A DNA stretch of 64,000 bases, from positions 186,001-250,000 of the forward strand of contig NC_009441.1 of assembly GCF_000016645.1 (NCBI RefSeq), given 5' to 3'. The translations under genes were made by a program, and so were the position numbers. Position 1 is the stretch's first letter, and every line of letters begins with the position of its first letter. Shown here one piece after another: positions 43,106 through 51,843 of the stretch. Under the pieces are notes generated by a model. That model searched no databases. It had not been told where the DNA came from and worked only from the letters and a program-made list of their open reading frames with translations. Source of the DNA: Flavobacterium johnsoniae UW101 (GTDB lineage Bacteria > Bacteroidota > Bacteroidia > Flavobacteriales > Flavobacteriaceae).

Positions 43106-44209
43106 ATGAGCAATAGAAGAAACTGGTTAAAACAAATAGGTTTAGGCGCAATCGGATTAAGCTTTACTCAATTTGAAACATTTGCAAATCCGTCAGCAGA
43201 AAACTATGTTTCTTTAGATTTAGATAAATCTCCCATATTATTACGATCAAATGAAAATCCGTATGGTCCTTCCCCACTCGCCCGCGCTGCCATGCAAAAA
43301 AGCGTCAACAGCAGTAATCGATATGGCTGGGATCTTTCAGGAGAATTGATTTCACTTATTGCAAAAAAGAACAGCGTTTCAGACAACAATATACTATTAG
43401 GTGCCGGTTCAACAGAAATCTTAGATTTAGTTCTTCAATATACCGCTTTAAAAAAGGGAAATTTTATACTTGCCGAAACAACCTTTAACTATTGGACATT
43501 TCCTTTTGAGAAATTAGGACTCAAAAAAATTACGGTTCCGTTAACCGCAGATAAAAAACATGATTTAACAGCAATGTTAAAAGCAATTGATTCAGATACA
43601 AAAATGATTTACATCTGCAATCCTAATAATCCAACTGGTACAATCTGCAATTACGAGCAACTGGTTTCTTTTGTAAAAGAAGTACCTAAAAATATAATTG
43701 TCTTTGTTGACGAAGCTTATCTTGATTTCACGAAAGAAAAATCTCTGAGCGGTCTTGTAATAGAAAACCAAAATTTAATTATCACTAAAACTTTTTCAAA
43801 AATGTACGGTTTAGCCGGCGCGCGAATTGGTTATGCCATTGCTGCTGCATCAACAATTGACGAACTCAGCGCTTTAAAATCGTCTCCTAATTTATCTGTC
43901 AGTTCAGTATCAACAGCCGCTGCTCTAGCCTCATTAAATGACGATAAATTTATTCAGCAAGTGCAAACTGCAAATGAGGAAGTCAAAAAATATACTATCG
44001 AGCAGCTTACCAAACTAAATTTAACCTGCATTCCTTCTCAAGCCAATTTTATCTATTTTTCTCTAGACAACTACAAAAAAGATTACTTTAAACAATTAGA
44101 GAATAACAACATACAGGGAACTAAAATCTACGAAGAAAACGGAAAATGGACCAGAATTACAATTGGTACTATGAAAGAAATGCAGCAATTTATTGAAGCT
44201 GTAAAATAA
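43106..44209 (+). CDS. HisC-like PLP aminotransferase with Tat-type signal
   Basis: 367 residues. The N-terminus reads NRRNWLKQIGLGAIGLSF, a twin-arginine-type signal (RRxWLK) followed by a weakly hydrophobic stretch. The rest is a class I/II aminotransferase of the HisC type: LRSNENPYGPSP, ICNPNNPTGTI, VDEAYLDF, and the PLP-binding Lys in TKTFSKMYGLAGARIGYAIA. Histidinol-phosphate transaminases are normally cytosolic, so an exported form is unusual; Tat transport would allow folding with PLP before export. It is not beside his genes. It could act on a periplasmic amino-acid-like substrate; alternatively the N-terminus is not a functional signal. Confidence 0.85.
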   Translation: MSNRRNWLKQIGLGAIGLSFTQFETFANPSAENYVSLDLDKSPILLRSNENPYGPSPLARAAMQKSVNSSNRYGWDLSGELISLIAKKNSVSDNNILLGAGSTEILDLVLQYTALKKGNFILAETTFNYWTFPFEKLGLKKITVPLTADKKHDLTAMLKAIDSDTKMIYICNPNNPTGTICNYEQLVSFVKEVPKNIIVFVDEAYLDFTKEKSLSGLVIENQNLIITKTFSKMYGLAGARIGYAIAAASTIDELSALKSSPNLSVSSVSTAAALASLNDDKFIQQVQTANEEVKKYTIEQLTKLNLTCIPSQANFIYFSLDNYKKDYFKQLENNNIQGTKIYEENGKWTRITIGTMKEMQQFIEAVK

Positions 44210-44381
44210 AGATTCTAAAAACCCGGTCGAAGATTAGGATTTAACCCATTTCAACATTTTTTTTTAAGCTGTGCTAATCTGCAGCAGAAAAACTTAGCTG
44301 ACTTTGCAAACTTTATGTCTTTGCGGTAAAACCAAAAATTATAATCCTTACTTTTGAACCCAGATTAAAAAGCTTTTATAT

Positions 44382-45395
44382 ATGGAAATCCAATCCAATT
44401 TTTCTTTAAAAAACTACAATACTTTTGGTATCGAAGCCAAAGCCAAACAATTCATAGCAGTACATTCTGTTGAAGAATTGAAAACCATTTTAAAAGAAAA
44501 TAAAAACGAAAAAAAGTTCATTCTTGGCGGCGGAAGCAATATGCTTTTGACCAAAGATATAGACGCATTGGTTATTCATATTGATTTAAAAGGCAAAGAA
44601 ATAATTAAAGAAGACGATGATTTTGTCTGGGTAGAAAGTCAGGCAGGCGAAACGTGGCATGATTTCGTTCTTTGGACAATCGATAATAATTTTGGCGGAT
44701 TAGAAAATATGTCTCTAATTCCCGGAAATGTAGGCACAACACCTGTTCAGAACATTGGCGCTTATGGAACTGAAATTAAAGACACTTTCGTTTCCTGCAA
44801 CGCCATAAACATCGAAACTCAGGAAACTAAAACTTTCACTAATGCTGAATGTAATTTTGGATATCGCGAAAGCATTTTTAAAAATGAAGTAAAAGATCAG
44901 TTTATTATCACTTCGGTTATTTATAAATTGACAAAACGCAATCATAAAATTAATACATCGTATGGCGATATTTTGGCTGAGTTAGCTAAAAACAACATTT
45001 CAGAACCAACTCTAAAAGATGTAAGCAATGCTGTAATTGCGATTAGACAAAGTAAACTTCCGGATCCGAAAGAACTGGGAAACAGCGGCAGTTTCTTTAA
45101 AAACCCAATTTTATTGAAATCTGATTTCGAGCAAATCCACAAAAAATTCCCTGAAATGAAATTTTACGAAGTTTCAGAAACCGAAGTAAAAGTTCCTGCT
45201 GGATGGCTTATCGAGCAAGCTGGTTTTAAAGGAAAACGTTTTGGCGATGCCGGAGTTCATAAAAACCAGGCTTTGGTTTTGGTTAATTATGGAAATGCTA
45301 CAGGTCAGGAAATATTGAATGTTTCAAAAGAAGTTCAAAAAACTGTTTTTGAAACCTTCGGAATTAAGATTGAAGCCGAAGTGAATGTAATTTAA
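44382..45395 (+). CDS. murB: UDP-N-acetylenolpyruvoylglucosamine reductase
   Basis: 337 residues of the type I MurB with an extra loop: NYNTFGIEAKAKQFI, ILGGGSNMLLT (FAD-binding), AGETWHDFVLWTI, LIPGNVGTTPVQNIGAYGTEIK, FGYRESIF, GSFFKNPIL with the Ser proton donor, AGWLIEQAGFKGKRFGDAGVH. It catalyses the second step of UDP-MurNAc synthesis in the cytosol. The Tyr-containing loop (GYRES) marks type I enzymes. The preceding gap (44210-44381) holds degraded repeat-like sequence. Confidence 0.96.
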   Translation: MEIQSNFSLKNYNTFGIEAKAKQFIAVHSVEELKTILKENKNEKKFILGGGSNMLLTKDIDALVIHIDLKGKEIIKEDDDFVWVESQAGETWHDFVLWTIDNNFGGLENMSLIPGNVGTTPVQNIGAYGTEIKDTFVSCNAINIETQETKTFTNAECNFGYRESIFKNEVKDQFIITSVIYKLTKRNHKINTSYGDILAELAKNNISEPTLKDVSNAVIAIRQSKLPDPKELGNSGSFFKNPILLKSDFEQIHKKFPEMKFYEVSETEVKVPAGWLIEQAGFKGKRFGDAGVHKNQALVLVNYGNATGQEILNVSKEVQKTVFETFGIKIEAEVNVI

Positions 45396-45434
45396 AAATA
45401 TCTTTTAATAATTTATCATTTTTTATTCTGCATA

Positions 45435-45893
45435 ATGACAGAAGACATTTCCATAAAAATAATAAACCCGGATGATGAAAAAGCAGCTCCAATTCTCGAA
45501 GAATTGTCTGCAAATCTCTATCTTCGTTTTGGAAGTGACGGCAGAAATTCGTTTACAGACTGGCAGAACAATAATGCAAAATTTGTATTTGTCGCAGCAG
45601 AATTAAACAATGAAATTATAGGATGCGGTGCAATAAGACCAATTGAAGGAAATATTGGCGAGGTAAAACGAATGTATTCAAAGTTTCGGGGAAAGAAAAT
45701 CGGGCAGACTATTCTGACATTTCTGGAAAAAGAAGCAAAGAAAATTGGCTTTACCGAATTAGTTTTAGAAACCAGAGTAAAAAATATTGAAGCTGTAGAG
45801 TTTTACAAAAAACAACAATACAATATAATTCCAAATTATGGAAAATATATTGACAGACCAGAGGCAATTTGTTTTGGGAAGTCTTTGATATAA
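45435..45893 (+). CDS. GNAT-family N-acetyltransferase
   Basis: 152 residues with the GNAT fold: a first strand-helix part (NPDDEKAAPILEELSANLYL), GCGAIRPIEGNIGEVKRMYS (strand 4), the acetyl-CoA loop FRGKKIGQTILTFLEKEAKK with the R/Q-x-x-G-x-G/A pattern, and the last strands ELVLETRVKNIEAVEFYKKQ, YNIIPNYGKY. A cytosolic acyltransferase with unknown acceptor. Eleven bases before the PaiB-like gene, likely the same transcript. In several bacteria GNAT (PaiA) and PaiB are paired, which fits this arrangement. Confidence 0.9.
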   Translation: MTEDISIKIINPDDEKAAPILEELSANLYLRFGSDGRNSFTDWQNNNAKFVFVAAELNNEIIGCGAIRPIEGNIGEVKRMYSKFRGKKIGQTILTFLEKEAKKIGFTELVLETRVKNIEAVEFYKKQQYNIIPNYGKYIDRPEAICFGKSLI

Positions 45894-45903
45894 AAACAAG
45901 AAA

Positions 45904-46518
45904 ATGTACACACCAGATTTATACAAAAATGAAAATCAGGAAGAAATCAGAACATTTTTAAAAGAAAATAGTTTTGGAATCCTGATTAATCAAACCAACG
46001 GGAAATTATACGCCACGCATATTCCAATGGAATTAGGAATTAATGCTGAGGGAAAAGAAATTCTGGAAGGTCATATCTCTAAACTCAATCCGCAGGCTGA
46101 AGGTTTTGCAGCAAACGATCAGGTTTTAGCCGTTTTTTCCGGTCCGCATAGTTACATTTCGTCCTCCTGGTACGACCATGAAAATGTGCCTACCTGGAAT
46201 TACATAGCCGTACATGTTTACGGAAGAATCAAAATAGTTGATTACGATACCTCTGTAGACCAGCTCAAAAAATTAGTTGACAAATACGAAGCAAATTCTG
46301 CAAATCCGGTTCGTGTTGAAAATTTATCAGATAAAACAATGCGCGAAGCTAGAGGAATTTTTGGTCTTGAAATTGAAATTGATGAGATTCAGGCCACTAA
46401 AAAACTTTCTCAAAACCGCGACGATCATAATTATAAAAACATAATTTCAGAATTAGAGAAAACCGAAAACCCTCAGTCTATTGCTGTTGCAAAAGAAATG
46501 TCAAAATGCCGAAAGTAA
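45904..46518 (+). CDS. PaiB-like FMN-binding protein
   Basis: 204 residues of the PaiB family (often named FMN-binding negative transcriptional regulator): YTPDLYKNENQEEIRTFLKE, ATHIPMELGINAEGKEILEG, HISKLNPQAEGFAA, FSGPHSYISSSWYDHENVPT, WNYIAVHVYGRIKIV, and the end LSQNRDDHNYKNIISEL. The split-barrel fold binds flavin; PaiB is named for a regulatory role in Bacillus, but biochemical evidence is thin. Co-transcribed with the GNAT gene. Confidence 0.9.
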   Translation: MYTPDLYKNENQEEIRTFLKENSFGILINQTNGKLYATHIPMELGINAEGKEILEGHISKLNPQAEGFAANDQVLAVFSGPHSYISSSWYDHENVPTWNYIAVHVYGRIKIVDYDTSVDQLKKLVDKYEANSANPVRVENLSDKTMREARGIFGLEIEIDEIQATKKLSQNRDDHNYKNIISELEKTENPQSIAVAKEMSKCRK

Positions 46519-46532
46519 ATTGGCATTAAACA

Positions 46533-46562
46533 TTGAAAATTAGGAATTCATAACTACATTTG
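46533..46562 (+). promoter_or_regulatory. Promoter of the GT2/ECF sigma operon
   Basis: TTG at 46533-46535, exactly 19 bases, then TACATTTG at 46555-46562. This is a textbook Bacteroidota -33/-7 pair, 40 bases before the start codon. Confidence 0.8.
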
Positions 46563-46602
46563 TTCTCGCAAAAATTCAAGTACTAACAGACATTAAAACT
46601 AT

Positions 46603-47709
46603 ATGCTTATAACTTTATTTTACTTCTTTATTGCTGTTGTTTTTATTCAACTTTTCTACTATTTAGGAATTTTTGGAAAGTTTGCTTTTGCTAAACCTCA
46701 AGAAGTTACACCAAAAAACATTCCGGTTTCTGTAATTGTCTGCGCAAAAAATGAAGAAGAAAATGTAAAGAAATTTGTTCCGTTATTAGCCGAACAAAAT
46801 TATCCTGATTTTGAAATTGTTTTAATTGACGATGCTTCAAGCGACGAAACTTTGGAAGTTTTTGAAGAGTTTGAGCAAAAATACCCAAACATTCGTCTGG
46901 TTAAAGTTGAAAACAACGAAGCCTTTTGGGGAAATAAAAAATACGCATTGACACTGGGAATTAAGGCTGCCAAAAAAGAATACCTTTTATTTACAGATGC
47001 TGATTGTTATCCAACATCAAAAGACTGGATTACTTCTATGACTTCTCAATTTACAGAAAGTAAAACTATTGTTTTAGGATATGGAGGTTACGAAAAAAGA
47101 GAGCGTTCTTTTTTAAACAAAATAATTCGTTTTGAAACTGTTTTAACAGCAGTTCAATATTTTTCATGGGCAAAAGCAGGACTTCCGTACATGGGAGTGG
47201 GACGTAATTTAGCCTATAAAAAAGAAGAGTTTTTTAATGTAAATGGTTTTATCGATCATATTCAGGTTCGTTCGGGTGATGATGATTTATTTATAAATCA
47301 GGCAGCTAATAAATCAAACACTACGATATCGTATAATCCGGAAAGTTTTACATATTCAAATCCAAAAGAATCTTTTAAAGATTGGTTTACTCAAAAAAGA
47401 AGACATATTTCTACAGCAGAACATTATAAGTTTTTTGATAAATTTCAATTAGGACTTTTCTTCTGTTCACAATTATTTTTCTTTTTATCAGTTATTGTTT
47501 TACTGGCTTTTCAATTTCAATGGATTGCTGTTGTGGCTATTTTGGCAACGAGATACACAGTAGTTTGGACTGTAATTGGATTTTCTGCCGGAAAATTAAA
47601 GGAAAAAGACATTAAAATCTGGTTTCCTATTGTAGAGATAGCGCTTATATTAACGCAAATTAATATCTTTATAACTAATATTTTTTCAAAACCTGTATAT
47701 TGGAAATAA
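46603..47709 (+). CDS. Membrane GT2-family glycosyltransferase
   Basis: 368 residues. One N-terminal membrane helix (LITLFYFFIAVVFIQLFYYL), the GT-A catalytic domain (PVSVIVCAKNEEENVKKFVP; VLIDDASSDETLEVFEEFEQ; FTDADCYPTSKDWI with the metal-binding DAD; SGDDDLFINQA; TQKRRHIST, the QxxRW-like site) and two or three C-terminal membrane helices. It is a processive or lipid-linked sugar transferase facing the cytosol; the product is unknown. The next gene, a sigma factor, starts inside its last codons. Confidence 0.9.
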   Translation: MLITLFYFFIAVVFIQLFYYLGIFGKFAFAKPQEVTPKNIPVSVIVCAKNEEENVKKFVPLLAEQNYPDFEIVLIDDASSDETLEVFEEFEQKYPNIRLVKVENNEAFWGNKKYALTLGIKAAKKEYLLFTDADCYPTSKDWITSMTSQFTESKTIVLGYGGYEKRERSFLNKIIRFETVLTAVQYFSWAKAGLPYMGVGRNLAYKKEEFFNVNGFIDHIQVRSGDDDLFINQAANKSNTTISYNPESFTYSNPKESFKDWFTQKRRHISTAEHYKFFDKFQLGLFFCSQLFFFLSVIVLLAFQFQWIAVVAILATRYTVVWTVIGFSAGKLKEKDIKIWFPIVEIALILTQINIFITNIFSKPVYWK

Positions 47710-48251
47710 ATTCTAAAATAGAAAAAGCAAAAAAAGGTGACCAGGTCGCCTTTACTTTTTTATTAGATTATTTCTGGAATGAAGTTTACAGCTTTATGCT
47801 TAAACGTACAGAAAATGAAACCACAGCTGAAGACGTTACGATAGAAACTTTTTCTAAGGCTTTTGACAAAATAGCTTCGTACAATCCCGAATTTCAGTTT
47901 AATACCTGGCTTATTGCCATCGCAAAAAATGTATATATAGATTTACTGCGTAAAAAGAAAACCAGCCTTTTTATCGAAATTACTGACACAGAAGACCAGC
48001 AGGCATATAATATTGCCGACACTACTCCATCTGCAGAAGATGCATTAATTAAAGAGCAAAATCTATCTCGTTTGCTTTTATGCATTAAAGAATTAAAGCC
48101 CCATTATCAGGAAGTAATCCAGCTTCGCTACTTTCAAGAATTATCTTATCAGGAAATTGCTGACAAGATTGACGAACCTTTAAGCAATGTTAAAGTAAAA
48201 ATACTACGCGCTAAAAAATTGTTAGCAGAAATCATCAATCGTAATAGATAA
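47700..48251 (+). CDS. ECF-type sigma factor
   Basis: 183 residues from a TTG start that overlaps the glycosyltransferase by 10 bases; no later Met gives a complete region 2. Sigma region 2 is seen in GDQVAFTFLLDYFWNEVYSF, ENETTAEDVTIETFSKAFDK and FNTWLIAIAKNVYIDLLRKK; region 4 in LKPHYQEVIQLRYFQELSYQ, EIADKIDEPLSNVKVKILRA. No anti-sigma gene follows, so control is likely by expression or by an unlinked partner. It may drive envelope or TonB-related genes, including the next gene, but nothing in the sequence proves it. Confidence 0.92.
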   Translation: MEINSKIEKAKKGDQVAFTFLLDYFWNEVYSFMLKRTENETTAEDVTIETFSKAFDKIASYNPEFQFNTWLIAIAKNVYIDLLRKKKTSLFIEITDTEDQQAYNIADTTPSAEDALIKEQNLSRLLLCIKELKPHYQEVIQLRYFQELSYQEIADKIDEPLSNVKVKILRAKKLLAEIINRNR

Positions 48252-48406
48252 TTTATTATCTTTAAGAAAATATTAAATTATAATCGCATTTTTTCTTAAA
48301 AAACTATCTATTCACACACTAAAACAACAACTTCTACGTTGTTTGCTAAAACCCAACTCCTTTACGCGTATGATTTAAAGTTACTTAACCTTAAAATCCA
48401 AAAATC

Positions 48407-49237
48407 ATGTCTAAATTAAGCATCTATGAAAGCAAGTGGACCGATCTTGTTTTCGAAAACAAAAACAAAGAGTACGGAGCGTATCAATTACGCCAAGAAA
48501 ATTCTAAAACAACTGTCAATGCGTTGTTTACGGCCTTGTTATTAATAACAGCCGTGGGAAGTGTATCGATGCTGGTTAATAAATTTAGTATTGATAATGC
48601 TGTTGATACAGAACCGGTAATTTACAAGCCTTTAGTAGTAACTGATCTTAACGACATTGTGAAACCCAAAGTTGAAGAGTACATTGCACCTCCTGCACAA
48701 AAACAAGAGCCTGCATCACAAGCTCCTGTTACTTCATCTCAATTAACAAATCCTGTTATTACTCATGCTGATCAAGCAGTTACAGAAATTGCAACAAACA
48801 GAGAAAACACTCCTGTTGTAGACAACACTACTGCCGGACCTGGAACAGGCGTTAATACAATGCCAACAACTGGAGGGCCAGGAACTGGTGAAATTGACAC
48901 ACCTGTAGTTCAAGGACCTTATACGCCTGCTGCATTAGACAAAATGCCAGAGTTTCCGGGCGGGATAAAAAATTTCTACACTTATGTGGGCAAAAATTTT
49001 ACCCGACCAGAATTGGATGAAGAAAGAACTTTACGTGTTTACGTTTCTTTTGTAATTGAAAGAGACGGTTCAATGACTGATATTTTAGTTAAAAACGATC
49101 CGGGTTATGGATTAGGAAAAGAAGCTGTTAGAGTTTTAAAATCATTAAAAACAAAATGGGCTCCGGGAATGATTGACGGAAAAGCAGTTAGAACTGCCTA
49201 CAATCTTCCAATAACAATACAAACACAACCAGAATAA
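48407..49237 (+). CDS. TonB-family energy transducer
   Basis: 276 residues: a cytosolic N-terminus with LVFENKNKEYGAYQLRQENS (a motif typical of Bacteroidota TonB proteins), one membrane helix (~38-57, TVNALFTALLLITAVGSVSM), a Pro/Thr/Gly-rich periplasmic linker (~70-170) and the C-terminal TonB domain (MPEFPGGIKNFYTYVGKNFT; LRVYVSFVIERDGSMTDILV; LKSLKTKWAPGMIDGKAVRT). It would transmit proton-motive force to outer-membrane transporters such as SusC. No exbB or exbD is adjacent. A terminator follows. Confidence 0.93.
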   Translation: MSKLSIYESKWTDLVFENKNKEYGAYQLRQENSKTTVNALFTALLLITAVGSVSMLVNKFSIDNAVDTEPVIYKPLVVTDLNDIVKPKVEEYIAPPAQKQEPASQAPVTSSQLTNPVITHADQAVTEIATNRENTPVVDNTTAGPGTGVNTMPTTGGPGTGEIDTPVVQGPYTPAALDKMPEFPGGIKNFYTYVGKNFTRPELDEERTLRVYVSFVIERDGSMTDILVKNDPGYGLGKEAVRVLKSLKTKWAPGMIDGKAVRTAYNLPITIQTQPE

Positions 49238-49246
49238 AAATACAAG

Positions 49247-49273
49247 AGCAGAACTTCGGTTCTGCTTTTTTTA
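49247..49273 (+). terminator. Terminator of the TonB gene
   Basis: AGCAGAAC, loop TTCG, GTTCTGCT and a run of T: a stable UUCG tetraloop hairpin, nine bases after the stop. Confidence 0.92.
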
Positions 49274-49425
49274 TATAAAAATCCGCCATAAAAGATTAAA
49301 AAAATTAAGCACTTATTAAACCTTAATTTTCTTAATCTCTTAATAGTTAGAAACAATTTTTTATTCTCTATTTTATTTACTTTTACAAGACACTAAAAAA
49401 TTAATCAAAATTAAAAACAAATAAA

Positions 49426-49806
49426 ATGGGAATATTTTCAGCTCTTATGGGCAACGCAGGAACTGTAAGCCAGGAAGATTTACTAAAGAAATACGGTCAG
49501 CTTTTAACAGATAATGAGGAAATTGAAATGGGTTTTAAACTAATCCGTGACACTTTTATTTTTACCAACAAAAGATTAATCCTGGTTGATGTACAAGGAT
49601 TAACAGGAAGCAAAACCGAATACAAATCTATTGCTTACAAAAGCATTACCCGATTCAGCGTAGAAACAGCAGGAACTTTTGATCTTGATGCTGAGTTAAA
49701 AATCTGGGTTTCGAGCGAATTAAACCCAAGCATTGTAAAACAATTTAATAAATCAGTAAATGTGTATGATGTTCAAAAAGTTTTGGCACATCATGTTTTA
49801 GGTTAA
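49426..49806 (+). CDS. Bacterial PH-domain protein (bPH_1 type)
   Basis: 126 residues, nearly all one bacterial pleckstrin-homology domain: FKLIRDTFIFTNKRLILVDV, KTEYKSIAYKSITRFSVETA, LDAELKIWVSSE and a C-terminal helix (VYDVQKVLAHHVL). No signal or membrane segment. The family is small, cytosolic and of unclear role. Monocistronic with a strong bidirectional terminator. Confidence 0.88.
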   Translation: MGIFSALMGNAGTVSQEDLLKKYGQLLTDNEEIEMGFKLIRDTFIFTNKRLILVDVQGLTGSKTEYKSIAYKSITRFSVETAGTFDLDAELKIWVSSELNPSIVKQFNKSVNVYDVQKVLAHHVLG

Positions 49807-49816
49807 TTTGAAGCAT

Positions 49817-49850
49817 AAAAAAACGGCAGATTTAAATCTGCCGTTTTTTA
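49817..49850. terminator. Bidirectional terminator, PH gene and first M48 gene
   Basis: A perfect palindrome with AAAAACGGCAGATTT as left arm and its inverse as right arm, A-run and T-run at the ends. It ends both convergent genes. Confidence 0.93.
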
Positions 49851-49862
49851 TTTTCTTAAAAA

Positions 49863-50735
49863 CTATTTTTTCTTCGTTGTAGTTTTCTTTGTAGTAGTTG
49901 TTTTTTTCACAGTCGCTGCTTTCGGAACTGTATTGTCTATTTTTTGCTGTACGTATGGTTTGTAAACACCGTCTTTTTCAGCTCTTGCTTTAGCATCATC
50001 AGCTCTTTTCTTAGAATCTGGGTGAGAGCTCATCATTTGATCAATAAATGAAGCCTCTGCTCCTTCACTCATTTTTGCTAAAATTCTAAAAGCAGATTCT
50101 TCTGCATTTACGTTATAACCATTTTTCTTCAAGAAATTGTATGAGTATAAATCCGCCTCTGTTTCTTGTTTACGGCTGTGTTTACTATCGATTAAAGCAC
50201 TTCCTATTTTTCCTAACTGACTGTCTGTTACTGCAGAAATTTTAGCCGATTGTGAAGATGCTCCGTCAATTAATGCTTCTTTTTGATAAGCTGCACGCAT
50301 TGCATCTCTTGAATCGTTGTTTGCAACGTGACCAATTTCATGACCAATTACTGCCAGCAATTCATTGTCATCCATAATATCCATTAAACCTGAATATACA
50401 CGTACACTTCCATCAGCAGTTGCAAAAGCATTTACTTCTTTTAATTTGTAAACTTTATAGTTTAAGGTAAAACCTTCACCGGCAGTGTGCTTTCCAAAAA
50501 CACGGTTTAATCTTAAAGTATAACCGTCATTTGGTCCTGCTACTTCATTAGTTGAGTCCAATTTGCGAACTGCTTCTTTAGACAAAGCCGCAGCATCTGC
50601 ATTACTCAGCGTAAAACTGGCAACACCTTTTTGAAGTGCTCCAATCGCTTTATCACCTAAATTAATCTGCGCATTCATATTTGTAAAACCAAATGCTGCA
50701 AATAAGAATCCTGCTATTATAATTTTCTTTTTCAT
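49863..50735 (-). CDS. M48-family zinc metallopeptidase, copy 1
   Basis: 290 residues with a signal peptide (IIIAGFLFAAFGFTNMNAQ), the zinc site ELLAVIGHEIGHVANND (HExxH) and the third ligand in SRKQETEADLYSYNFL (E..D). The motif DGSVRVYSGLMDIMDDNELL is typical of the M48 group that includes BepA-like and LoiP-like proteases. A Thr/Lys-rich tail (TVKKTTTTKKTTTKKK) ends the protein. Periplasmic, probably in quality control of outer-membrane proteins. It is a tandem duplicate of the gene at 50943, each with its own promoter and terminator. Confidence 0.92.
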   Translation of the reverse strand: MKKKIIIAGFLFAAFGFTNMNAQINLGDKAIGALQKGVASFTLSNADAAALSKEAVRKLDSTNEVAGPNDGYTLRLNRVFGKHTAGEGFTLNYKVYKLKEVNAFATADGSVRVYSGLMDIMDDNELLAVIGHEIGHVANNDSRDAMRAAYQKEALIDGASSQSAKISAVTDSQLGKIGSALIDSKHSRKQETEADLYSYNFLKKNGYNVNAEESAFRILAKMSEGAEASFIDQMMSSHPDSKKRADDAKARAEKDGVYKPYVQQKIDNTVPKAATVKKTTTTKKTTTKKK

Positions 50736-50760
50736 GTTTTTTATAATTACAATTTAACAA

Positions 50761-50768
50761 CAAATGTA
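50761..50768 (-). promoter_or_regulatory. Promoter of M48 copy 1, -7 box
   Basis: The minus strand reads TACATTTG, exact TAnnTTTG, 25 bases upstream of the start codon. Confidence 0.65.
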
Positions 50769-50890
50769 GCATAACATAATGCTATTTCATTTCACTCAGA
50801 ACTTGTTTTTTCAACAAATTAAAGGTATAAATTTTAAATGAGCTTATAACTATTTGCTGCTATTATTGATAGCTGTAACCTTGAAGCAAA

Positions 50891-50926
50891 AAAAACGGCA
50901 AGTTCTTTACAGAATTTGCCGTTTTT
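50891..50926 (-). terminator. Terminator of M48 copy 2
   Basis: Arms AAAAACGGCAA and TTGCCGTTTTT with a smaller inner stem; it starts 17 bases after the stop of copy 2. The CGGCA core resembles the terminator of copy 1. Confidence 0.85.
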
Positions 50927-50942
50927 AGGTTTTATAGAAAAA

Positions 50943-51812
50943 TTATTTCTTTTTTGCAGTTGTCTTTTTAGCAGTAGTTTTAGCTGGTGTTTTTGCTTTT
51001 ACAGGTGCAGTATTATCAATTTTCTGCTGTACATACGCTTTATACAAACCATCTTTTGTTGCTTTTTTCTTAGCATCATCTGCTCTTTTTCCAGAATCAG
51101 GGTGTGAACTCATCATTTTGGTCATAAAAGAAGCCTCTGCTCCTTCACTTAAATTTTGAAGAATTCTAAACGCTGCTTCTACAGCATTTACATCATAACC
51201 ATTTCTTTTCATGAAATCATACGAAAATGAATCAGCTTCAGATTCCTGCTTTCTGCTGTGTTTGCTGTCAATCATTGCGCTTCCTATTTGTCCCAATTGA
51301 GATTTTGTCATAGTCTCAATTTTTCCTGACTGCGATGAAGCTGCATCTAGTAAAGCTTCTTTTTTATAAGCCGCTTTTACAGCGTCTCTTGAATCATGAT
51401 TTACTACGTGGCCAATTTCATGTCCAATAACGGCAAGCAGTTCATTATCATCCATTATATCCATTAAACCGGCAAATACACGCACACTTCCATCTGCGCA
51501 GGCAAAAGCATTAATATCTTTTACTAAATAAACTTTATAGTTTAAAGTAACTCCCTCACTTGAAATATGTTTTCCAAATACACGATTCAATCGAATTGAA
51601 TATCCGTCCTCAGGTCCTGCAACAGGATTATTTGCATCCATTTCGGCAATTGATTCTTTAGCTAAAGCGGCAGCATCTGCGTCGCTAAAAGTAAATCCTG
51701 ACACCCCTTTACTCAAAGCTCCCATAGCTTTGTCTGAAAGTATTTGTGCATTCATTTGAGTAAAACTAAAAGCTGCCAATAAAATTCCTAATACAGTAAA
51801 TCTTTTTTTCAT
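50943..51812 (-). CDS. M48-family zinc metallopeptidase, copy 2
   Basis: 289 residues, closely similar to copy 1 along the whole length: signal peptide (FTVLGILLAAFSFTQMNAQ), IGHEIGHVVNHDSRDAVKAA with the HExxH site, SKHSRKQESEADSFSYDFMK, SSHPDSGKRADDAKKKATKD, and a Lys/Thr/Ala tail (TPAKTTAKKTTAKKK). Clear product of a tandem duplication. The catalytic residues are conserved in both, so neither is decaying. Periplasmic protease; substrates not known. Confidence 0.92.
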   Translation of the reverse strand: MKKRFTVLGILLAAFSFTQMNAQILSDKAMGALSKGVSGFTFSDADAAALAKESIAEMDANNPVAGPEDGYSIRLNRVFGKHISSEGVTLNYKVYLVKDINAFACADGSVRVFAGLMDIMDDNELLAVIGHEIGHVVNHDSRDAVKAAYKKEALLDAASSQSGKIETMTKSQLGQIGSAMIDSKHSRKQESEADSFSYDFMKRNGYDVNAVEAAFRILQNLSEGAEASFMTKMMSSHPDSGKRADDAKKKATKDGLYKAYVQQKIDNTAPVKAKTPAKTTAKKTTAKKK

Positions 51813-51835
51813 GTTATTAAACTTTAAATTAACAA

Positions 51836-51843
51836 CAAAATTA
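51836..51843 (-). promoter_or_regulatory. Promoter of M48 copy 2, -7 box
   Basis: The minus strand reads TAATTTTG, exact TAnnTTTG, 23 bases upstream of the start codon; the same distance class as copy 1. Confidence 0.65.
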
